DNA of 7,101 bases from Lysobacterales bacterium. Lineage in GTDB: Bacteria > Pseudomonadota > Gammaproteobacteria > Xanthomonadales > Rhodanobacteraceae. The position numbers and the translations under genes are program-made. This document shows, one piece after another, positions 1 through 5,959 of the stretch (positions are counted from its first letter, which is position 1; every line of letters begins with the position of its first letter). The DNA is taken from contig JAAFHE010000192.1 in the NCBI GenBank assembly GCA_013298265.1, positions 1 to 7,101 of the forward strand, read 5' to 3'. The notes beneath the pieces were generated by a model. That model saw only the letters and a program-made list of their open reading frames with translations. It was not told where the DNA came from and searched no databases.

Positions 1-31
1 AGGGCGCCTGAGCCAACGGCGAGCGGTGCGA

Positions 32-361
32 TCAGGGCTGCTGCGCGTTTCGCCGCAGATGTGGGAGCGCGTGCTCTAGCGCCACCATCGTGTTGGCGCC
101 GAACAGTTGGTCCACGCGATCTATTGCCTTCAACGCCCGATCAAGATCGAACGATTCGCCGGCCATGATCGCCAGCGCCGGGTTGTGCAGTGCGTAGGCG
201 AGATTGGCGGCGACCCGCGTCCCCTCATCGGCGGGAATCATTCGCTCCCGATCGCCAGTGAAGCTCACATGCCCTGCGAGCAGCACACGAATCTGAAAGA
301 GCGCGAAGGCGAGCAGCCTGACCTGATCGTCCTTGTCGTCCGTAGGGCGATCCATGTTCAT
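32..361 (-). CDS. Small hypothetical protein coupled to a PycTM-like gene
   Basis: A 109-residue protein of unknown function. It has no signal peptide and no membrane segment. It appears soluble and mostly helical: a charged N-terminus (residues 1-13), a hydrophobic helix beginning RLLAFALFQIRVLLAG (about 15-30), then a segment with an AANLAYALHNPALAIM core (about 51-66) and a closing helix with DRALKAIDRVDQLFG (about 74-88). The start ATG (361-359) overlaps the TGA of the upstream PycTM-like gene in an ATGA, so the two are almost certainly co-transcribed and translationally coupled. A second ATG lies two codons in (M-N-M), so the exact start is uncertain by two residues. No strong Shine-Dalgarno sequence precedes it, which fits re-initiation after the upstream gene. 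I infer a role connected with the membrane protein (partner, regulator or immunity-like), but nothing in the sequence proves it. The gene is complete; 31 bases follow its stop before the window edge. Confidence 0.75.
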   Translation of the reverse strand: MNMDRPTDDKDDQVRLLAFALFQIRVLLAGHVSFTGDRERMIPADEGTRVAANLAYALHNPALAIMAGESFDLDRALKAIDRVDQLFGANTMVALEHALPHLRRNAQQP

Positions 362-909
362 CCCAGCAGCATCCGCACCGCCTGTACACCGCAGGCGCAG
401 ACGAAGCCGGCCAGGAAGAACAGGTAGCTCAGGCGCAGGTAGCGGTACTTGTGCCGAGCGAGATACAGGCCCAGCGAATACAGATCCTTGGCCTGGGTCT
501 CGTAGATCGTGCCGCCAGGCTCCAGCGTGCGTGCCATTTCCTGCAGGAAGCGCTCGCGCGAGATCTCCGAGAAGTGGCCGAAGAACAGCAGATTGAAGTG
601 CGTCGGCAGGTCTTCGCTATGCAGGCGCAGCGGCCGGTATTTCGGCAGCACCGCGAGAATCGCAAGCAGCAGCGCGACCAGGGTGAAGCCGATGAGGATC
701 AGCACCGCCATGCGCAGGCTCGGCTCGGTGAGCTTGCCCAGCGACAGCGTCAGCACGATCGACGAAACCGTGATGATGATGTTGGCCTTGGTGTCCGCCA
801 TGGCCGAGAGCTGGACGTGGTGTTGCTGCGCTGTGCGCAGGATGTTGTCGGAGGTATTGCGCTCGGGCACCTGCGCGAACACGCTGCGGCTGCTGTCGGC
901 TTCGCTCAT
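358..909 (-). CDS. Pycsar effector-family membrane protein (PycTM/DUF5706-like)
   Basis: A 183-residue inner-membrane protein resembling the PycTM (formerly DUF5706) family. Visible hallmarks are the ADTKAN motif at residues 38-43, directly followed by a first hydrophobic helix (about 43-58); a second long helix (about 67-88); a cytoplasmic middle section with the NLLFFGHF segment (106-113) and the KDLYSLGLYLARHKYRYLRLSY stretch in two parts (141-150, 151-162); and a third helix (about 160-178). In characterised Pycsar systems the TM effector senses cCMP or cUMP made by a neighbouring PycC cyclase and damages the membrane during phage infection. No cyclase is present here: the upstream neighbour is an aminopeptidase, the downstream one a small unknown gene with a 4-base overlap. 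Stand-alone members of this family exist, so a defence role is possible but not shown. The start is supported by GGGGA nine bases upstream. Family assignment is from recalled motifs, not a search. Confidence 0.8.
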   Translation of the reverse strand: MSEADSSRSVFAQVPERNTSDNILRTAQQHHVQLSAMADTKANIIITVSSIVLTLSLGKLTEPSLRMAVLILIGFTLVALLLAILAVLPKYRPLRLHSEDLPTHFNLLFFGHFSEISRERFLQEMARTLEPGGTIYETQAKDLYSLGLYLARHKYRYLRLSYLFFLAGFVCACGVQAVRMLLG

Positions 910-918
910 CGGCGCAAT

Positions 919-923
919 TCCCC
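919..923 (-). promoter_or_regulatory. Ribosome binding site of the PycTM-like gene
   Basis: On the minus strand this reads GGGGA, nine bases before the ATG at 909-907. It supports the chosen start and shows that the gene can be translated independently of the aminopeptidase gene 127 bp upstream. Confidence 0.55.
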
Positions 924-1005
924 GGACCTGATGCGGCGATTGTAGGGCTCAGCCGCGCGCGGAGAACCGGATAGACACGAAAGACCACGACCGAAGTCGC
1001 GAGTC

Positions 1006-1022
1006 GCCGGGCAGACCCCGGC
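1006..1022 (-). other. GC-rich hairpin after the aminopeptidase gene
   Basis: Perfect six-base inverted repeat (GCCGGG / CCCGGC) with a five-base loop, starting 14 bases after the aminopeptidase stop. There is no U-tract after the stem on either strand, so it is at best a weak or Rho-assisted terminator or an mRNA 3'-end stabiliser. A stem this short can occur by chance in DNA of this GC content. No other gene is seen between 910 and 1036. Confidence 0.25.
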
Positions 1023-1036
1023 CTGTCGCTCGCTGC

Positions 1037-3721
1037 TCATCGCTCCAACCATCGCGCCAGGCCGGCCGTGCCATGCTTGACGCGCCGGGCCGCGCAAAGC
1101 GTGATCGCTTCCTGCGCACGCGCCAGCCCCTGCGCCGTACCGCTCGCGGCGTGCGCGCTGCGCGAGAAAAAGCGCGCGACGCGTACGGCCTGGCCATTGT
1201 CGCACCAGCCCTCGCTGATGAGTTCGGGCAGGTCGCCGTGGATGAAGACCGGCGTGTGTGCGACGACCTGCGCGTAACGGCGCTGGAACCAGGTCCATAG
1301 CGCTGCGCGATTGCGCGGATCGTACTGATGCACACCTAGCAGGCGCGCAGTTTCGCTGACCTTGGCGCCCGGACCGATCGCGAACTCGCGCACACGTTCG
1401 CCCTGTGCCGGATCGGTGGTCGCCCCAAGGGCCATGACCATGCTCATGCGCAGGTTGGCATCGTTGTTCCTGGCAAGTTCGGCGATCAGCGCATCGACGG
1501 CGGTCGCTCCGCGTTCCTGCACCGTCACCGCGAGCACCGTGCCAAGCAGGTCATAGTTGGCCGCGCCGAACCGCAGGCGGCCGTTGCCGTCGCCCTCGAG
1601 CACCGCCCTGCCCTGTTCCAGCAATGCGGCGCGCACGCGCTTGCTGTCCACCTTGCGCGCCAGCAGTTCGGCCAGATCCGCGCGCAGCAGCGCATCGTCC
1701 TCGCTTTCGCCGGCGCGGCGCACATAGCCAAGCTGCGTGAGACGCGGCAGGTAGATCTGTTCCACATGGCTGTCGATCGCCCGGCGCGCGGCGTCGTCAG
1801 CAAGGTTGCGGCGTATCCATACCAGCTCGGGCAGCAGCGCGACGGCGACTTCGCGCGTCGTTGCGGCGGCCAGAGTATCTATCGCCTCCAGCACACTGGC
1901 CGCGTCGACATCGCCCTGTTCAAAACCCGCCTTGATCGCATCGGCGAATGCTAGCTGCTCCCGATCGTTGAGCTTGCCGGCGACGCGAGTCAGCGCCTTC
2001 AGGTCGGCCCGGGCCGGCGCGATGCGGTAGTAGCCGCGCGCTTCGGCGTTGGGCAGGTACCAGTCCGGACACTCGTTGCCGTCGAACAGCATTTCCGCGC
2101 GGGGCTGATCGAGCAGCTGGCACTGCGTCGCCGCGGTTTCTCCCTTGCCGCTGCGAACGCAGAACGGAATACCCCAGCGCTGCGCCAGCGCGTCGCCACT
2201 CGAACCGGCCGGAAAGAAGCGCTCCTGGCGCAGGCGCAGGCGCGCCTTGCCACCGTCGCAAACCAGCTCGGTGCGCACGAGCGGCACGCCGGGCTGATCG
2301 AGGAAACTGCGCATGGCTTTTCCGGTGCGCGCATCCTGATCGCCCGCCGCCTGCAGCGCGTCGATCAGATCGTCGGAAGTCGCGCTCGCGAACGCGTGCT
2401 TGCGCATGTACTGGCGCAGGCCGTCGCGGAAGGTCTTTTCGCCGAGCCAGGCTTCAAACATGCCGAGAACAGCCGCACCCTTGCCGTAGGTCAGGCTGTC
2501 GAAGGCGCCTTCGATATCGCCGTTGTCGCCGATCGGCTGCCGCACGCGGCGTGCGCTCGCCAGACTGTCGGCTTCCATCGCGTCCTGCGCGGCGGCGATG
2601 CTCTGCAAGTCCGCCCGCTGCGCCGGGCGCAGCGTCTGCGTGATGCGGCCTTCCATCCAGGTCGCGAAAGCCTCGTTGAGCCAAAGGTCGTCCCACCACG
2701 GCATAGTCACCGTATCGCCGAACCACTGATGCGCGAGTTCGTGGGCGTTGACCTCGAACGAGGCGCGGCGCAGCGACGCCGGCGTGTTGGCATCGAGCAG
2801 CAGCAACGCCTCGCGAAAGATCACGAGCCCCGGATTCTCCATCGCGCCGGCGCTGAAATCCGGCGCGGCCAGCAGGTCGAGCTTGCCGAACGCGTACGGA
2901 TAGCCGAAATACTCTTCCAGCGCGGTGATGATGTCCGGCGTCGCGGCAAGCACTTCGGCAAGCCGGTGCCCCTCGCCCTGCGGGGCGATCGCGCGCAGCG
3001 GTACCGGCTGGTCGCGCCAGGCCGTCGCCGCGATCGGCTTGCCCTCGACGATGTCCCAGGGACCGACCGCAAGCGCGAGCAGATACGTCGGCAGCTTCGG
3101 CGTGGTGCGGAATGTGAGCCGGCGCCAGCCGTCGGCCAGCGGTTCGACGCCGGTCTGTGCCGCGTTCGCCACAGCCTGCTGGCCCGGCGGGACCTCGATG
3201 CGCACATCGAACGGGGTCTTGAAGCGCGGCTCGTCGAAGCCGGGAAACGCGCGCCGCGCGCTGATCGGCTCCATCTGCGTGATGACGTAGGGCTTGTCCG
3301 CGCGACGCGCCCGGTACAACCCTTCGAGGCGGCTGTTGTAGCTCGCGCGATAGGCGAAGTGCAGGCGCAGCTCCTGTGCCGGCACCGTCCTGCCGAAGTC
3401 GATCCGGGCCAGACCGGTGTCAGATGCCGGCAGGAATCGCGCCGGCTGCGCGCGATCCTTCGCGTCGCGCCATTCGACCTGCTGGATGTCCAGATCCAAC
3501 GCGTGCACCCAGACATGATCGGCGGGTTGCTTGAGCGCGATGCGGATATCGGCAGTGGCGCTGAACCCCTCCGCGGCCGGGTCGACGCGGAAGGTCAGCG
3601 CGTAGTGCAGCGGTTCGGCCGTATCCGGCAGCTTGCCGAGCGGCGGCCCGGGCGGCGCAGCCATAGCAACGCCCGCGCAGGCGAACAAAAAGACACAAGC
3701 CAGCAGGCGCCATCCGTCCAT
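1037..3721 (-). CDS. Exported M1-family zinc aminopeptidase
   Basis: An 894-residue gluzincin aminopeptidase that removes N-terminal residues from peptides. Residues 1-21 form a signal peptide ending in AMA, so it is probably periplasmic; C15 does not sit in a convincing lipobox. The order of domains is the M1 one: an N-terminal beta domain with QMEP (149-152) and ARRAFPGFDEP (155-165); the catalytic domain with the substrate-binding GAMENPG (292-298), the zinc site HELAH (327-331) plus E350 in the HEXXH-X18-E arrangement, and the catalytic tyrosine Y412 in the YGKG motif; a beta-sandwich (about 480-570); and a helical ERAP1-like C-terminal domain (about 570-890). All catalytic residues are intact, so it should be active. 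Length is normal for the family. The start is supported by GGAGGG six bases upstream and by the signal peptide. Substrate preference cannot be read from the sequence. It lies 91 bp after the DUF4097 gene in the same direction; a shared transcript is possible but not shown. Confidence 0.97.
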   Translation of the reverse strand: MDGWRLLACVFLFACAGVAMAAPPGPPLGKLPDTAEPLHYALTFRVDPAAEGFSATADIRIALKQPADHVWVHALDLDIQQVEWRDAKDRAQPARFLPASDTGLARIDFGRTVPAQELRLHFAYRASYNSRLEGLYRARRADKPYVITQMEPISARRAFPGFDEPRFKTPFDVRIEVPPGQQAVANAAQTGVEPLADGWRRLTFRTTPKLPTYLLALAVGPWDIVEGKPIAATAWRDQPVPLRAIAPQGEGHRLAEVLAATPDIITALEEYFGYPYAFGKLDLLAAPDFSAGAMENPGLVIFREALLLLDANTPASLRRASFEVNAHELAHQWFGDTVTMPWWDDLWLNEAFATWMEGRITQTLRPAQRADLQSIAAAQDAMEADSLASARRVRQPIGDNGDIEGAFDSLTYGKGAAVLGMFEAWLGEKTFRDGLRQYMRKHAFASATSDDLIDALQAAGDQDARTGKAMRSFLDQPGVPLVRTELVCDGGKARLRLRQERFFPAGSSGDALAQRWGIPFCVRSGKGETAATQCQLLDQPRAEMLFDGNECPDWYLPNAEARGYYRIAPARADLKALTRVAGKLNDREQLAFADAIKAGFEQGDVDAASVLEAIDTLAAATTREVAVALLPELVWIRRNLADDAARRAIDSHVEQIYLPRLTQLGYVRRAGESEDDALLRADLAELLARKVDSKRVRAALLEQGRAVLEGDGNGRLRFGAANYDLLGTVLAVTVQERGATAVDALIAELARNNDANLRMSMVMALGATTDPAQGERVREFAIGPGAKVSETARLLGVHQYDPRNRAALWTWFQRRYAQVVAHTPVFIHGDLPELISEGWCDNGQAVRVARFFSRSAHAASGTAQGLARAQEAITLCAARRVKHGTAGLARWLER

Positions 3722-3727
3722 CGATAT

Positions 3728-3733
3728 CCCTCC
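3728..3733 (-). promoter_or_regulatory. Ribosome binding site of the aminopeptidase gene
   Basis: Minus-strand GGAGGG, six bases before the ATG at 3721-3719. This near-perfect Shine-Dalgarno sequence fixes the start that also gives a complete signal peptide. Confidence 0.75.
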
Positions 3734-3764
3734 GCGCGACCGGCGGAGGCTAGCACTGCGGGCG

Positions 3765-3788
3765 GCCGCGCCAAAGCACTGGCGCGGC
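3765..3788. terminator. Possible terminator hairpin between DUF4097 and aminopeptidase genes
   Basis: An inverted repeat with nine perfect pairs (GCCGCGCCA / TGGCGCGGC) and a six-base loop (AAGCAC), in the 91-bp gap between two minus-strand genes. The position suits termination or attenuation of the DUF4097 transcript, but the minus-strand sequence after the stem is GC-rich with no U-tract; only the plus strand has a short TTTA after it. Intrinsic termination is therefore uncertain, and mRNA processing or stabilisation is an alternative. Confidence 0.35.
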
Positions 3789-3812
3789 TTTACCTCGGTC
3801 GGGGCTTGCGCG

Positions 3813-4664
3813 TCAGTCGTGGTCGGGCAGGCTGACCTTGCCGCCGATATCCGAATACTCGATGGCGCTGCGCCCGCCGGACTTGCTTACGACCTTGAAA
3901 TTGCCCTTGACACCGTCGGCATGGACGCTGCCGCTGCTGTCGATACCGACCTCCGCATCTCCGCCGATGCCGCGGAAGCGGATGTCACCGGAACTGTCGC
4001 GGTCGACGCGAGCATTGCCGCTGACTTTCCTGATCTGGATGTCGCCGGAGCTGTCGCCCTCAACCGTGACGTCAAGGCGCGCGCCCTCGATCTCGATATC
4101 GCCAGAGCTGTCGCTGGTCACGACGACGTTGCCCTGGGCTTCGCCGATCTCGATGTCGCCGGAGGTGTCGCGGACACGCACGTCACCGCGCGGGTCGCGA
4201 ATGATGATGTCGCCGGAGCTGTCGGTGAGGTCGATCGCGCCGGCATCGGTGATCGCGATGTCACCGGACGAATCGGTCAGTTCCAGCGCCAGTGCCTGCG
4301 GCAGGCGTACCTCGAGATCGATATAGGCGTAGTTGGAGCCGAACAGTTTCGCCTCCTTATCCTCCGGCGCCGTGGTATTCACATCGAGCCGGTCGCCGCT
4401 GCTGCGGTGCTGCAGTTGCAGCTTCTCCAGTTGCTCAGCGCTCGCCGCGCAGGCGCGGCCGCGCAGTTCGACCGTGGCCAGGCCGGCGACGCCAACGATA
4501 CGCAGGTCACCGGCCTGGGTCTGCAGCGTGAACCGGCTCAGGCCAGCGGCCGGGAGATCCAGGTCGCGCTTGGCCTTGAACGCGCAGTCGTCGGCGAACG
4601 CGCTCGTGCTGAACACAGTAACAAGGATGGCGGCGACACAGTGGGACAGGGTGATTCGTTTCAT
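3813..4664 (-). CDS. Secreted DUF4097-type beta-repeat protein
   Basis: A 283-residue exported protein with the repeated beta-strand pattern of the DUF4097 (putative adhesin) family. Residues 1-24 are a signal peptide ending SAFA. The mature N-terminal domain (about 25-125) holds two cysteines, C27 and C72, which could form a disulphide in the periplasm. From residue 131 the chain repeats D-S-S-G-D-I at 131, 148, 166 (DTSGD), 185, 204 and 223, then degenerates to DSSGS at 242 and KSGG at 261. Spacing is 17, 18, then a constant 19 residues, which predicts about eight rungs of a right- or left-handed beta-solenoid. Its function is unknown: the family is variously annotated as adhesin-like or envelope protein, with no established biochemical activity. 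It is divergent from the plus-strand gene at 4812 and followed by the aminopeptidase gene. The Shine-Dalgarno region is weak (GAG-containing), so the start rests mainly on the signal peptide. Confidence 0.88.
   Translation of the reverse strand: MKRITLSHCVAAILVTVFSTSAFADDCAFKAKRDLDLPAAGLSRFTLQTQAGDLRIVGVAGLATVELRGRACAASAEQLEKLQLQHRSSGDRLDVNTTAPEDKEAKLFGSNYAYIDLEVRLPQALALELTDSSGDIAITDAGAIDLTDSSGDIIIRDPRGDVRVRDTSGDIEIGEAQGNVVVTSDSSGDIEIEGARLDVTVEGDSSGDIQIRKVSGNARVDRDSSGDIRFRGIGGDAEVGIDSSGSVHADGVKGNFKVVSKSGGRSAIEYSDIGGKVSLPDHD
3870..4274 (-). repeat. In-frame tandem repeat of about 57 bp (SSGD motif)
   Basis: The coding sequence for residues 131-265 of the DUF4097 protein repeats with a period of 57 bases over its last six units, preceded by two slightly shorter units (51 and 54 bases). 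The aspartate codons that begin each motif lie at about 4274, 4223, 4169, 4112, 4055, 3998 and 3941, with the degenerate eighth unit at 3884. Plus-strand copies of GTCGCCGGAGCTGTC recur almost exactly (for example near 4040 and 4208), while the DNA between the motifs has diverged. This suggests old duplication with selection on the motif. Confidence 0.85.
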
Positions 4665-4811
4665 GGCTCGCTCGCTGGCTTCAAGGGGCTGGGCTTGAGA
4701 TACATCCGCAAGGCCATCGGATGCGCCGCGGACCGAAAAAGGTTTAACTCAGCCTGCGCCGGTGCTACCGGCACACGTATGATCGCCGGCCCCCAGTCGC
4801 CCATCCTGCCG
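4665..4811. promoter_or_regulatory. Divergent intergenic region with a short inverted repeat
   Basis: The 147 bp between the divergent DUF4097 and spermidine-synthase-like genes must hold promoters for both, but I find no convincing sigma-70 pair on either strand. The clearest element is a perfect inverted repeat at 4758-4772 (GCCGGT, three-base spacer, ACCGGC), which could be a small operator or a leader hairpin. A -10-like TATGAT lies at 4778-4783 on the plus strand without a matching -35. A short A/T patch occurs at about 4736-4748. Confidence 0.35.
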
Positions 4812-5489
4812 ATGAATGCCAAACGCCTGCAGCTGATCGACACAGCGCCCATACCCGGTGGCGGCGAACTGCGCCTGTTCCAGGAGGGCGAGCATTTCTC
4901 GATCAAGATCGCCGGCACGGGCGATCTCATGTCCACGCGCATGCACGGCTCGGAAGACGCCCTGGCCGAGCTGGCCTGTACCCGCATCGCCGCGCGACCG
5001 AAGGTGCGCGTGCTGGTCGGCGGACTGGGCCTGGGCTTCACGCTCGCGGCCGCGCTGCGGCAGCTGCGTGACGATGCCGAGGTGGTCGTGGCCGAACTGG
5101 TGCCCGGCGTGGTTGCCTGGAACCGCGAGGTGCTCGGCGCGCACGCCGGACATCCGCTGGCCGATGTACGCACAGTGGTGCGCGAAACCGACGTGGTGCA
5201 GCTCCTGCGGCGCGAGCGCAATGCCTACGACGCGATCCTGCTCGACGTCGACAACGGCCCGGACGGCCTGACCCATGCCAGCAATGCGTGGATCTACAGC
5301 ACAAGCGGGCTCAGCACGATCCACGCAGCACTTCGGTCAGACGGCATCCTGACCGTCTGGTCGGCCGGCCCGGACCCGGCTTTCAGCACGCGTCTGCGCA
5401 AATCCCGCTTCGCGGTAGAGGAAATCCCGGTGCGTGCACATGGAAACAAGGGCTCGAGACATCTGATCTGGCGCGCACAGCGCCGGTAG
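4812..5489 (+). CDS. Spermidine synthase-like (Rossmann methyltransferase-fold) protein
   Basis: A 225-residue cytosolic protein with the fold of the spermidine/spermine synthase group. Visible features are the conserved opening TAPIPGGGELRL (11-22), the HGSEDALAELA segment (45-55), the nucleotide-binding glycine loop GGLGLGF (70-76), the acidic residue E95 ending the second strand in VVVAELVP, and the fourth-strand motif ILLDVDNGP (142-150). True spermidine synthases transfer aminopropyl from decarboxylated SAM to putrescine and are longer, with a separate N-terminal beta domain; this protein is shorter and has no speD neighbour, so the actual substrate is unknown. It could be a SAM-dependent methyltransferase or an aminopropyltransferase relative. 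Start choice: the ATG at 4812 begins where the recognisable family sequence begins; an in-frame ATG at 4779 would add 11 residues. Neither has a clear Shine-Dalgarno sequence. The open frame continues upstream to 3633, but only as an antisense shadow of the DUF4097 gene. The stop codon sits in the loop of a five-pair hairpin (5482-5495). Confidence 0.85.
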   Translation: MNAKRLQLIDTAPIPGGGELRLFQEGEHFSIKIAGTGDLMSTRMHGSEDALAELACTRIAARPKVRVLVGGLGLGFTLAAALRQLRDDAEVVVAELVPGVVAWNREVLGAHAGHPLADVRTVVRETDVVQLLRRERNAYDAILLDVDNGPDGLTHASNAWIYSTSGLSTIHAALRSDGILTVWSAGPDPAFSTRLRKSRFAVEEIPVRAHGNKGSRHLIWRAQRR

Positions 5490-5523
5490 CCCGGCAAACG
5501 TCGCTTTACGCACGACGCCGCAG

Positions 5524-5568
5524 GATACGGGCGAAAAGCCCGATGCCTCGACAGTTTCCAGTCGTATC
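5524..5568 (+). other. Possible three-way RNA junction
   Basis: The segments GATAC (5524-5528) and GTATC (5564-5568) pair to close a domain. Inside it, CGGGC-GAAAA-GCCCG (5528-5542) forms a tight hairpin with a purine-rich loop and CGAC / GTCG (5549-5552 / 5561-5564) can form a second arm; the stems share one or two bases at the junction. It begins 35 bases after the stop at 5489. No U-tract follows, so it is not a classical terminator. Structure is inferred by hand from one sequence. Confidence 0.3.
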
Positions 5569-5602
5569 GTCCGGGCAAAACCCCGAACAATGGAATCGTG
5601 AT

Positions 5603-5623
5603 TCAAACGCTCTTGGCGTTTGA
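5603..5623. other. Eight-pair inverted repeat
   Basis: Perfect inverted repeat TCAAACGC / GCGTTTGA with five bases (TCTTG) between the arms. It could be a hairpin in RNA or a protein-binding palindrome. Neither strand has a run of T after it, which argues against an intrinsic terminator. Confidence 0.4.
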
Positions 5624-5710
5624 GCAGACCTGTCCGCAATTGGACCAAGGTACAACGAAAACCTGCACGTCATCTCGCGTATATACACGCGTACCTAACA
5701 TTCTCATTTG

Positions 5711-5739
5711 TTTACATTTTATTGTGAGCCCTTTCCGAT
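5711..5739 (+). promoter_or_regulatory. Weak sigma-70-like promoter candidate
   Basis: TTTACA (5711-5716) resembles a -35 box (five of six positions) and is followed after 17 bases by TCCGAT (5734-5739), a poor -10 match (three of six). The AT-rich setting in otherwise GC-rich DNA and the position upstream of the 5960 operon favour a promoter somewhere here, but this exact pair is weak. Confidence 0.25.
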
Positions 5740-5786
5740 CTGGACGGTACACAATCAACCGTCGGGCTCCACATGACGCCCGATGG
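5726..5786 (+). other. Two mutually exclusive hairpins upstream of the GTPase operon
   Basis: Structure A pairs GAGCCC (5726-5731) with GGGCTC (5764-5769) and, directly stacked inside on the 3' side, GACGGT (5743-5748) with ACCGTC (5758-5763): twelve perfect pairs with an 11-base bulge and a nine-base loop. Structure B pairs CCGTCGGGC (5759-5767) with GCCCGATGG (5778-5786): nine pairs including one G-U, loop of ten. A and B share 5759-5767 and cannot both form, an arrangement typical of leader switches. Neither is followed by a U-tract and both end about 170 bases before the start codon, so the mechanism is unknown and chance is not excluded. Confidence 0.3.
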
Positions 5787-5959
5787 AAATAATTGATCGC
5801 TATTTATCTGCCGGGATATCGCCACGCTTGTCCGCGCGAAATCCCTGCACCGCAAGGCAGTTGAAATCACCGGACCAGGCTCGGACGCGAGATGCGCTCT
5901 CCGACGGACGCGTTCGCCCGTGCGATGTAACAGGGGTTGTTCCGACAGTGGCCTTAACT

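Larger units (their letters stand above)
5490..5959. other. Long intergenic region with several inverted repeats and an AT-rich core
   Basis: About 470 bp with no supportable gene; short open frames here use rare codons (ATA, TTA, AGG) and look non-coding. It contains an AT-rich core (about 5690-5760) unlike the GC-rich flanks, and several potential hairpins: 5524-5568, 5572-5585, 5603-5623, 5632-5645, 5726-5769 and 5759-5786. It most likely holds the promoter and leader of the operon starting at 5960, and possibly the 3' end of the gene before it. I recognise no known riboswitch, sRNA, IS end or attachment site in it. Confidence 0.6.

Noticed and set aside
451..945. A 164-codon plus-strand open frame rich in Q, R and H.
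   Set aside because: Antisense to the PycTM-like gene, low-complexity composition, no ribosome binding site worth noting.
2396..3835. A 479-codon plus-strand open frame.
   Set aside because: It is antisense to the well-supported aminopeptidase; long antisense frames are common in GC-rich coding DNA, and the product is arginine-rich without any recognisable domain.
4697..4725. Minus-strand TATCTC as a -10 box for the DUF4097 gene.
   Set aside because: No acceptable -35 at 16-18 bases upstream.
3633..4778. A plus-strand open frame that runs uninterrupted into the spermidine synthase-like gene, giving a 618-residue protein with repeats such as DLDVAGAV.
   Set aside because: It lies antisense to the DUF4097 gene, and its repeats are just the complementary reading of the SSGD repeats. 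The DUF4097 frame has a signal peptide and a family pattern, and the synthase family sequence begins only near 4812.
5511..5585. Resemblance to a GEMM (c-di-GMP-I) riboswitch from the ACGCACGA start and the CGGGC-GAAAA-GCCCG hairpin.
   Set aside because: The order and content of the conserved core (GGCAAACC followed by GACGCAAAGCC and the tetraloop receptor) do not match, so I do not call a known riboswitch.
5722..5742. TGTGA at 5723-5727 as a CRP/Clp-type binding site.
   Set aside because: Only one half-site is present; the opposite half (TCACA at the right spacing) is absent.
5598..5792. A possible 64-residue small protein in the intergenic region.
   Set aside because: No ribosome binding site, codon use unlike the neighbours, and it overlaps the AT-rich, hairpin-rich segment.
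5783..5959. N-terminal extension of the 322-residue protein by 59 residues.
   Set aside because: The codons are unlike the rest of the gene (ATA, TTA, AGG), the residues look random, and the segment overlaps a hairpin region. Coding character begins around 5960-5969.
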